From Limonium bicolor (lineage: Eukaryota; Streptophyta; Magnoliopsida; Caryophyllales; Plumbaginaceae): a DNA stretch of 64,000 nucleotides. Made by a program: the position numbers and the translations under genes. The stretch covers positions 141,009,801-141,073,800 of the forward strand of contig CM041779.1 of assembly GCA_023374045.1 (NCBI GenBank), in the 5' to 3' direction. Each line of letters begins with the position of its first letter. Positions within the stretch are counted from its first letter, which is position 1. Shown one piece after another: positions 42,156 to 52,852 of the stretch. Under the pieces are notes generated by a model. It saw nothing but the letters and a program-made list of their open reading frames with translations. It had not been told where the DNA came from and made no database searches.

Positions 42156-45100
42156 TGTAACACCCCTCTCCATGATCACGTAATAATCTCTCTCGTAGCA
42201 ATAAATAAAATGTCTTACAACGGAAGAATAAATAATAAATACAATACTCACTCGGGTGTCACCGGCCATTACTCGCCCATGCGAGTAACGTAGCCAAACT
42301 ACATCCAACTTCCAACATAAACTAACTGCTAACCGCCGTGATAACGAGAAACTCCTATACATCATACTAAGTCCATAAATCATAAACAACGACAAGTGAG
42401 CGTCTACCCAAACCTGAATATACACAACCTTACCATAATACAATTCACCATCTTCATTGTCATATAGACAAACTCCGCGTGCAGTAGTAATTAAGGTAAA
42501 ACTCCAATTACCCTGTTCCCGCTCTTCGGCTTCGACAATAATCAACAACCTGTAATGGTGTAGTATCAGCGATAGACGCTGAGTATGCCGGGCCTGGACC
42601 CTAATGGTCACTTAGTCATTTTAACCATCTTGTTATTAGATTGGTTTCATGCTTTACCATTTTACAGTTATAATCAATATTGTAATAAACATGTATAATA
42701 CACATAATCATCCAACCAATTATTCATAAACACTTAACCATTCATCCAATCCAAACATTCATTTAATATCTCAAACAACAATTGTATATCGAACGTATCG
42801 AGCAATAACAATATAATGTACAATGTACAATCGTCGTAGCGTATGCCATCCTTCATTAATTTAATTTAGTTTGGCCTTCAAGGCCCCATCCATATGTACA
42901 ATGTACAATCGTCGTAGCGTACAGTTTCCATAGTTAATTTAATTTGGCCTTTAAGGCCCCATCCATCCAAACCATGTTTAATTATTAATACCAGTTGGGC
43001 GTCATGTTAGGACAACCCTATAACCTCACCATGGACAGTAGTCCTCCCGTACACACAAAGGTGCTCATTTCGCCAGAGGTCCAGAGGCCCTGACTCTCTT
43101 ATGTCTCGTAAGACGTCCATATAAAGGCCGTAGCCACCTGACCCACGATCCAGTTTGGGCTCGTTGGGTATAAACCTGGAGCGGAATCCAATTAGGAAAC
43201 CCCTCAGTGATCACAAATGCGCAACCAAGTAGTTCGTAAACTACCGGGATTCCTCACCTCAACTCATACCATCTCTCTCTCATAATGTTTAAGATATGCT
43301 CTTAGTCTTATGGAGAATATTTATTAGTTAGCGGCCCAATGGGTCTCACGCATACCTAGAAGTAGTCTAGGTTATATTCATGTTCGAGATCCATGCTCTA
43401 GAGGCCGACAATGTCGTGACTCGTTTCCTAAGTATTTTACTTAGGTTCCCATATACTTAATATTAATACTATGGTATTATATCAAGTAACCGTCTTGTCA
43501 TCACAATAACGTATATGTATGTTTATATAAGTCGATCTATAGTCGACGTAGTGTTAGTCCCGTAGGACGCTCGTGCATAATAATTAATGCAGTAGCACAC
43601 ATAATCACATACACGTATCCAAAACACTTAACACACAAGTGATAACAAACAAATCCGAGCCTAAGGAATATCCTTAGGACAACCCGGATCAAACCCCTTT
43701 ACATACCGTTCACCAAGACCAAGGATGCGCAGTGTAGACCACTAGCTCGTCAAGCGTCCTCGTCTGAAGTATTATCTAAACGGTAATAAACTATAAGTCA
43801 GTCTCCATGACTAACTAAATCCGGTACTTCCGAATAACAAGTAACCCCGACAGTTCACCCCTGTTTTCTACAGTTATTGTTACGGATTTATCTAAACCGG
43901 TCGGCTTTGTTACTAAAACTCGTACGTCAAAACATTTCGACTGTTAAGTTTAAACCACTAGATTTCTTTAATCTTATCCACCATTTAATACAGGTGTATA
44001 ACCTATAGTTGCATGTATGCATGCATGATTATATTATATTATATTCTTTTTCGTATTGTATCATTTATTATATTGTATCATTTTCCCACCGTCCATTATA
44101 ACACAATGTATTATATAATCCATTATCTTTAGCAAATAATATTTGCATCCAAAAACTCATAACTTATAGTTTGTAACTATTTATTTTTGTAATAACCACC
44201 ACCATTATATTATATGGTTTCCAACCATAATATATATCCATCCTTATATACATTATTCTTGTATATGTATATTTTTACCATATAGGTAAGTTTCATGAGT
44301 TATAAAACTCTTACATTATATGTTACATTTTATCATCTTATATTAGATGATTATTCTCATTAGTCGTATTTATTTTATACAACTTATATTAAGATTATTA
44401 TCCTAATATTATGTAACATTTTATGTTGTATATTTACAACTCCTAAGGTTTATTCAATAAATACCTTAGTTTATAAATCCTATTTATTTATAGTTTGTCA
44501 CATGATTTAATGTGAATATCCTTACTTATATTAATTCCACCTAAACCATATAATTGTTATAACATTTATAACATTATAGACCTTAGTCTAAAATTCATTT
44601 TCCAACTCTTAAATATTCTGTTCAGCCCTTGAATTTATTTAAATTCTATTTTGACCACATAACATTATGTAATGTTATACCATATACTAACATCATTTGA
44701 TATGATATTTCTATTTCCTTTAACTTATAACCTATAGTTTTTATACAAAACTATTATATATTACCGCATAGGCATATATATCAAACCTTATTCTTTTCCA
44801 TAAACCATAATCTCCTTTACTTACAAAATCATCCCATAATTTATACCATGTTATATATACCATTTCTAACTTATAAAAAGGTATAACCTATGGTTATTTT
44901 TTGTAAATTCCGAACAGACCCCAAACTGTTCTATAATTGCCATTTGGCCCTATTTATAACATATAGTTTTATAATATCATTATAACTATATATTATACAC
45001 ATATCTTTATATATTCACTTATATAATTCTAAAAATCACCAAATTTCACCAAAGGGTTATAATTATCCTTATTAACCCATACACTTTCGGTATTTACAAT

Positions 45101-47630
45101 ACCACCACATATATTTCTCCAAAGTGTCATAATGACATAATAACTATATATTATACATATATAGTTTATTTTAATTCCAAAAACAACTCAATAAATTCCT
45201 AATAGCCCATGGGTGTTTATAATACCATTTTATACCCTTAATTTTCGGTAATAACATATTCACCATATATGTTATAAAATTGTTACAATAAAATACTTAT
45301 CTTATTATAAAACCTTAAATAAGCTATCTAACTTATCTAATTTGGTCAAAACCTACCATATGGTCAAGGTTGACCTCCTTAATATTTCCTTGACCATTAA
45401 TTTCCATAAATTACGGTTTACACCCATACTCTCTAGAAATTACCATTTAACCCCAAAACTTTATATAATCTTATAAACTTTATTTTAAATCCTTTTTAAC
45501 TTCTAATTTTTGGCCTTATTATTATAAAGCCCCCAAATTTAATTTAATTACACCTAAGAACCCATTTCTTTTCGGTAATGCATTTTCACCACTTAAACTT
45601 AATTAAAAGCTTATAAATGCATAAATAAAATGGTCTAAAGTACATGGCCTTATTACAAACATTGGCTTATAAAATAAATTACACATAAATGTCCAAAAAT
45701 ACTTTAAACTTTCGGCATCTCCCATATCTTTTCAATATTTACCAATTTTCCACATAATGTCTTAAATTTGACAATTATGCTTGTTTAATTAGTTATAAAA
45801 TTTATTAAACCATTCCTTAATCACCTAAGGTCAAAATAAGACCTTAATATCCTCGTTCACTCACGGCACATATTATTCAAATATGTATAAACACATATTA
45901 ATGTACCAAGTGAAGGTTTAAGTGATTTATACCTTGTTTTAGCTTAGGTAAAGCCTTGTTTGGTTCGGCCAGCTTAGGAATAAATTTCCACAGCTTCCTT
46001 TACATGTTTTCAAACAGAAACCAAGGCATAGTTAGTCTCCAAGTAAGATCTAACCATAAGAAGTGTTTAATGTCAATTTTCAAGGTAAAATTTACCTTAG
46101 AATACCTAGACAACACAAGTGCTCCACGGCCTGTATTTACAGTAGTTAAAGAGTGTCAAAAGAGCTATTAAAACCAGGCTTTAAACTGGTATGACTCAGA
46201 TTAGAAGATGGCTAATTTTTACCTTGTTTAAAGTGCCTAAAATGGTGTTTTTGGCTTGGATCTGGCTATACCTCGAAGCTCTTGATGTACCAACTGAATA
46301 AGTATGTTAAGATGAAGATAATAAGGCTAGGGACAAAGTTTCACAGCCGAATTTGAAGGGAATCAAAAGATATGAGCTTAAAGCACATTTTTGTACCTTA
46401 AGAACAAGATTGGGTTTCACCACCTTCTTCCCTTGTTATGGCCGAGATTCCTCCTTCATTTAACCTCCAAAACAACCTAGATCCATGGATGGAAGTGGTT
46501 GATGCTTAGATCCACCGAAAGAGGAAAGATTTGTGAAGAAATTGAACATAAAATGACTAATTAAGCTTACCTATGTATCAAAGTGTTCTTCTCTGTTCTT
46601 GGTGACTTACCCACGTTTTGGAGAAGCCAAAGAGAGGATAGAGAGGCCTTGTCTCGGTTGGGTAGCAAGGCAAATGATAGATTAGGTCCAATTTTGACTT
46701 AATACTCATTTTTGCTTTGTTTAATGTAATTAGTGTTTGGTGACTCATCATGTATGATTACCACAGATTATTGGAGGGTCTGGAGCCTGTCAAGTGGAGC
46801 CTCTCACGTGGAGCCTCAATGATTCAAGGAGCAAGAGGTGTATTGTTTACATTATTGTAAAAGAAAGGTAAAAGTAAGCTCCTTAAATTAAGGAAATGTG
46901 TTGGAGCTTTTCTCTTATGCTTGGAAGTGGCGATTTTAAACTTCCCCAGCCTGTCACTACCGAATCCATGAGGTCCAAGGGGTCAAACTTTGACCTCTTG
47001 ACCATTTTTAGTCAATGTTGACTCAAGCGGGCCCCCTTTAGGGTTTTATTAATATTTTAATATTAAATTTGTAAATTTCTGGAATTAAATTCCTAATATG
47101 ATATAATATGATATATTATCTTATTTAAAGGTAATTATAACCTTTAAGCCCATTAAAAACCAATTTAGAAGGCAATTTCACAAAAACGTGCTTTTAGGTG
47201 TTTTAGCGCACATTTTGTGTCGCAGGGTGTTTCTGAGCTCTATTTTCTTTGAGAACAGTTTTGTTGTGTTCCTTACATGATAAGATCTTAGGAATCCAAT
47301 TTTAAATCATTTAGAGGTCATTAGACCTTTAAGGTTCTCTTAGAGCATATTTTTGCCCTACTTGACCTTGAAGCATGTAAATGCTTGTTATTTTGTGTTG
47401 GAGTATTGTCCAACAATTGTATTGTGTTCCTTAATGTGTTAATATGCTTAGGACAAAATTTTAGGTACTAAGTAGTTCATTTGGGTATTCATTTACCCTA
47501 AACAGTCAAGGGTGCAACATCTTGTTTTGTGTTGACCACTGTTGTTCTCAGTTGACTTTTAAGGCATGTTTAGGCCTTAATCAATGTGATTAGATATTTA
47601 ATCCATGTTTTATTAGTTTGGGGTATTTCA
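42156..47630 (-). repeat. 3' LTR of element C (5475 bp)
   Basis: Starts TGTAACACCCC and ends TTTGGGGTATTTCA on the plus strand. The interior is very AT-rich from about 43980 to 45900. A ~28-bp direct repeat, ATGTACAATGTACAATCG plus TCGTAGCG, occurs near 42815 and 42893. The 157-codon frame at 42138-42611 crosses the LTR border and is not a credible gene. No hairpin array of the A/B/D type is present. Confidence 0.9.
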
Positions 47631-50496
47631 AGTAGGTAAGTATATATAAATGTATAACTACCCATTGTTCCCATAATGTATATCTATGTGATATATCATT
47701 TACACACATCGTATTGCGCTTATACAACACATAGCCATCACTTTGTGGAGTTAGTTCAATCATATATGGATATAGGTGATCCATCAGCACCATCATTTCC
47801 TATCAGTTCTACAAGCCCTGACAACCTCCCCGAGGTGTCCATAACATTCCATCGTTCCACATTCCATAACTAATGATTCATTTCGTATCTAGGCGATACC
47901 ATATGTAATCATTCTATAAAGCAATATGAATACATATCACAAATAGCATAAGAAAAGTGTTACACACATGGGTGTAAACACAACATTCATACTGGTATCT
48001 CATAAGATACATACATACAAGTGTACATCACGCACAAACAAACCAAACAACGTACGCCCCGTGTACCAACCATAACTAACAAAACCAATTCACTGTATGC
48101 CATGCATACGAAACAATTCACTGTATGCCATGCATACTAAACAAACAAACATCGTATGCCCCGCACACCACCAATTCTTTGTATGCAATGCATACGAAAC
48201 AAACAAAACTTAGTGCACACATGTGCACAGCCAAGAGGCTCTACCCCCCTTAAAAAGGGTTACGCCCCCGTACCCCACAAGTATACAACAGCCGCTCAAC
48301 AAGGAGCGCTGGATACTTGGCTCTCAAAGAGTTTACCAACTCATGGATTATCCTAATATCAGAGAGACATGTATGTCTCTAGCCCTTCTGGGCTCCACAA
48401 TACATAAAGGTGAGGCACTGATCTATTTGTGCTCTCTCCCAAGTTCATTCTTATGGGCCCTCTCGCTCCGTATGAGGTGCAGACCCATGAACATAGGCTC
48501 AATTTGCCTTTTTCCATTTCTGTGTATCCTCTTATTAGGATCACTATCATACACGCGTGTGTCCTCTCTCACTGATATTCAGCTTGAGGTGTAATATGAC
48601 ATTGGCTACTGTTAGTACTTAGTGCTCTTTGCACTTGTCTTTGTAATACTAAGACGTACCAGCCTATATGTCCACAAAGATGATGTTTGTCATCCATGTC
48701 TCCTGGTGGTTTTGTTTCGGAGTAACACACTGTTGTAGTTCTTTTTTTTTACACACTACTGTTGATATCCATTACATCTTCCCGTATCCCCACTAGATTA
48801 ATAACTGCACAATTGCAATACCAAAACACTCAGTCCTACAGAGTGCAGAGGCGTAAACTCTCAGCAGCTACTATCTAATGAGTCAAACAGGTAAGGTGTG
48901 TGAATTATCATGTGAGTGGTACATTCCAAGTCCATTTTTCCTTGCTTAAGGTATCTGCTAGTATATAGCTTTGTCTTTTATCCTTGCGTAGTCACGCGTT
49001 TATGTCCATATCATCTGGTAGATTTCCTCTGGATTGCAAAAGTTGCTTGATCCTTATGAGGATTCTACATATTATTCCTGTCCAAAGGTTCTCATGTTTC
49101 TTTCTGTCAGTTTCACTTCCTTGAACGGGTTCCTTGTCTTCACTGTATACTGTCTACTGCTCTCTGTTGAAGATTCTTGATTTCTCTAGCCTGTTGGTTT
49201 AACTGCGGCTCTTCTCGTCCATCTTCGAGGTAATCTGTATCACTGCCCTTAGTATGGAGTTGACTACTTCTCGTGTTCCTAACACTACTTGTCTACTAGT
49301 ATGGGGTACCGTACTGATACATTACTACTTACCCGACTAACTCATAAATAAGTCTGTCAGGCCCACATTCTCCTACCGGAGTGCGGTCGTCCCATGTCTC
49401 ATTTAGTAAACTGGTAATGTCTGTCACACGGGTATTGTGAAGTATTCTGTTGTCAATCTCCCTTTGATGGATATCCTCTCTTTTTTTTATGTTATTGGTT
49501 ATCTTGTTGTAAGTGCTATTGCCCTGGTGGCATCAGTGGTAACTCGTGCCATTAGCCGGTGTAAGTAAAATCTGTGCTATATTTAGCAAACTTGGTTCTC
49601 CTAATTCGATCTCATTGAGTACAACTCATATTCCTTTTTTTTCCCTGTTTATCATGATCATATCTCATCCCTAGTTCATATTCATTTCCGCATCCGTTTA
49701 ATTGGATGTATTGCAGATTGCACAATAGCTTGAGCAACTTGGCTCTCCACTTTCCAACTATCCTCACTGATAGTGGTGCATCTACAAAGGGTGTATATTT
49801 GTCCATAAGGACTAAACATGTATCACTAGTAGTGATTAGCATTATATGCGGGTATACTCTGATGGTATTTGGCTAATAAGCCCTGTCTGTAAATTCCCAA
49901 ACAATTAAACTGGTGTGGTTTACAAACACAGTGACTGTATAATTCCTCCAGTTGCAGTGGTTGGACTAACGGTCCTTCCCAAGGTTGCATAGGTTTCTAA
50001 TCTTAAGGTTTGTATGAAAGAGTTTGAAAAACATTTTTTTTTGGTATATATATAATAAAAGACTAAAAAGTAGTAGTTGTTGCAGTTGCATTTGCAATTG
50101 CTGTTGCTGTTGCTGTTGCTGCACTTGCTGTAGCAAGTGCGCAGGGCAGATGGAAATTTCAGTGGTTTACTTGTCATAGCGCTTGCAGTAGCAAGTGCGC
50201 CATGCAGGTAGAAATTCTGGTTCAGTAATCACTGGTCTCATTGACTCTGTGTCGTCGAGTATGGGCTACATGGTAATGTAAGCGTTAACATCCTGTTCAT
50301 ATATATATAACCTGTCAAGGTTCCAAGGTTACTCGCATCGAGTCCACAAAACTAGTCTCAAAAGTCAATACCCAAAAGGTAAGTGGTCAATGACACACTC
50401 CCACATACTTATAACATAGCTCCGTCTAACATCCAAGGTAAATACATAACATAGTAAGCAAAGTCTTCCAACAGCGGTCTCATGGAGTCAGGGTAC
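47631..50496 (-). other. 3' noncoding interior of element C
   Basis: No pol. On the minus strand it contains, in order: two GCACTTGC...GCAAGTGC palindromes (50179-50198 and 50121-50140) next to a TTGCTG microsatellite (about 50085-50140), a block shared with A and B (49255-49440), a block shared with A and E (48806-48862) and an internal purine tract (RC at about 48238-48252). The sequence directly at the LTR border (47631) is not a good polypurine tract. Confidence 0.7.
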
Positions 50497-52627
50497 TCAT
50501 GCCCTATCTACTCCCTTTCCCTTCAGGGCTCCAGCATTAGTAGATGTCTGGCCATCCTGACCGCCTCGTGGTACTCCAGATCCTCCAGCTGAGGTCTTCT
50601 GAGTATTCTTTGGTGGCCTGTAGTTACGGCTCTCTGGGTTCATCCAGCATTCGAATTCCCTATGGCCCTCTTTGTGGCAGCACCGACACTCGACTTTGCG
50701 GCCTTCACAGTCGACCCCAGGATGGTCCTTCCCACAACGCTTACAGTAAAAATGGCGCTGGGGCTGTCCGGTGCCTGATGGTAGTATTTAGTTTAAGTTA
50801 CAATCTGATGATATAAAGGTTAAGGTCACAATTGAATTCAAGAGGTAGGTGTTCTCACCCTTAGGAGGTGCAGATCTCAAAGGCTAAGCATCAATAGCTG
50901 GGCCGGTCAATCGAAGGACGGGCTCTTTCCCTTTCTTTCCCTGGTGACCCTGCTGCCCTTTTTTTGGAAAGAATTTCCTGTTCAAGGTTTCGGGTCGGCA
51001 TTCATAAGATATTTACTATGGTAACAATTTAGAATGGGATAAGTCCTTACTTTCCCTTCTTCTGGCTATCGCCTGGAGATGCTCCTCCACCCTCAGATTC
51101 TCCCTCAGGGTTCTTTCTCTTCTTGGCCCCGAGAGTCTCTTCCCGTCTGGAGCATTAGCTCTGTCCTCAAGGCAGCATCATAACACTCCTGGAATCTCAT
51201 TGGTAAGTTCTCACAAAGTCAAACGGTACTGTAGTAAGTATAGAATTTATGGCTCTCATGTTAATACCTGGATGGTAGTGTAGAGGGTAGCACCCATCGC
51301 CATCTGGATGCGAAACAATAGTCCTCCCCGAAACTTCTCGACCTTAACGGTCTCTGAGTAATCAACACCGGGGATGAAGTCCAGCAGACCAATGAATCGA
51401 GCGTAGTACTCATCCACGGTCAGACCTCCCTGAGATAATGTCTCGAACTCATGGCGTTTCTTCTGCTTAAGATGTGATGGGTAGTACTTCCCGCTCAGCA
51501 ACTCGACAAAGGCAGCCCACGAAAAGTCGGGCGTAGCCAGGTGATGGTCCTTGACCAACCTCTACCAAGTGCTGGCTGCATCCTTCAGATGGAAAGCAGC
51601 AATGACGACCTTTGATAGGATCGAGGTGCTGACCGAGTAGGTCTGAGGTGTTAATCTCAGACCAACTCTGCTTGAAGAATGAATGTATGTAGAAACTGAT
51701 AACGCGGAAGCTTTTGTTTTAAATTGACAAGATAGGACTTTTGCTTGTATTGAAATTCAATGCGAATTACAACCTAGCTTCCTATCTTGGGATTCGACAA
51801 AGGTACTCTGTCTCATCCAACACTCGCTCTACTCTCGGCTTAGATCAATGCGTAACAAGGAGTAAAGGGGAATGTTCTATGTGTGCTCTCTAGGTAATAA
51901 ATACCTAAGCTAATTGACACTATCTCACTAAGATCTCTCAAGAATATTTTCTCTCTCAAGGGCGGTGTTTTTCTCTAGATAATCTCGAATGCACACTTTA
52001 ACTAATTACACCCATATACTTATATACTTGTCAACTATTTCCTAAATCTTCGGTGAAGTCTTCATGTAAGACGGCTTGTTGAGTTGGTTCCGCAAGTATC
52101 GGAATTATGGAGCTCCTTGTGCGTCATGTTCTCACGACTACTTGCGCTCCCAACTAACCGAGATTTCCGCAACCACTTCGGTAACGTCCCGCTTCTTGGT
52201 ATATAGAGATTCACGGTCAGATGCTTCTGCAGAGGTGCTCGAGCTGTGATAGTGAAACGTCTTTCTGTATCACGCCAAGTCTCTCTGCATCGCTACTTTG
52301 ACTGAGGAGGCAATCATCTGCAAAACTTCAGTCTTCAACAACCTTCTTGTCGTCAGGTACTTGTAAAGCCTCATAAGCCTTCTCATGTTCAATAATGTAA
52401 CGCTCCAAAGCTACGGGGTCTGGTTCCCCAGAATATGTAGGTGGTCGGGTCACTGTAACTGACTTCAGCCAGTTCGTTTCCCTGGGCTGTGGCGGGTGGG
52501 CTGGTGCTCCTCCTATTTGGGTACCCAGCTGTGTGAGAACGGCAGCGATCGTCTCAGCAACTCCTGGAACTACGGGGTCACCGCCTCCACCTCTTCCAGT
52601 ACCACGCCCTCTAGTTCCACCAGACAT
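50497..52627 (-). pseudogene. gag of element C, with three GT-AG introns and a solo-LTR insertion
   Basis: Structural polyprotein gag. The ATG at 52627 starts a Gly/Arg-rich N terminus (MSGGTRGRGTGRGGGG), followed by VAETIAAVLTQLG, RPPTYSGEPDP and VPDDKKV. A 728-bp solo LTR (51613-52340) then interrupts it. The retrotrans-gag core continues as VIAAFHLKDAASTW, a TAG at 51562-51564, then FVELLSGKYYPSHLKQKKRHEF and LYTTIQ. Three short introns (51189-51267, 50978-51050 and 50775-50858) are each bounded by GT and AG and rejoin gag-like frames: TTIQ to ECYDAALRTE, KKGK to FFPKKGQQGHQG, and PPKG to GQPQRHFYCKRC. Two zinc knuckles follow (CKRCGKDHPGVDC and CRCCHKEGHREFEC), and the stop is at 50497-50499. 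Besides the LTR and the TAG there is one further stop and one frameshift, so it is not functional as it stands. Confidence 0.85.
51613..52340 (-). mobile_element. solo LTR (Copia-like) inserted in the element C gag
   Basis: On the minus strand it starts TGTTGAAGACTGAAG and ends CTATCA, 728 bp. It is flanked by a perfect 5-bp duplication ACCTT (plus strand 51608-51612 and 52341-52345). Removing it with one duplication restores the gag reading frame across the site. The TGTTGAAGAC start is common in plant Copia LTRs; the superfamily assignment is an inference from that alone. Confidence 0.85.
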
Positions 52628-52836
52628 CTGTAGTACAGTATGTCACATAAATACTCGGAAAATTACCGTACACAACCAATAGATATTGAGTTGCCCTAAA
52701 GGCTAACCTATCAAGCAATTTGCGTTACTAGACACAATATCTTTCTAAGATCTCGTACCTCCCAAATGTTTCCCATAATTTCCGAAGTCCTATGCTCACT
52801 GTCTTATCCTATTCCTCGTCATCAGAGCGGTACTCC

Positions 52837-52848
52837 GCTTTGATACCA
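52837..52848 (-). other. primer-binding site of element C
   Basis: The minus strand reads TGGTATCAAAGC, one base different from the initiator-Met site of A, B and D. It is four bases from the LTR and in the same hairpin context. Confidence 0.85.
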
Positions 52849-52852
52849 CTTT

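Noticed and set aside
42138..42611. A 157-codon gene on the minus strand (repeated at 52796-53308)
   Set aside because: It crosses the LTR boundary, resembles no domain, and recurs only because it is in both LTRs of element C.
49920..50177. A Ser/Asn/Cys repeat protein on the minus strand
   Set aside because: The pattern comes from a TTGCTG/TTGCAA microsatellite next to the palindromes.
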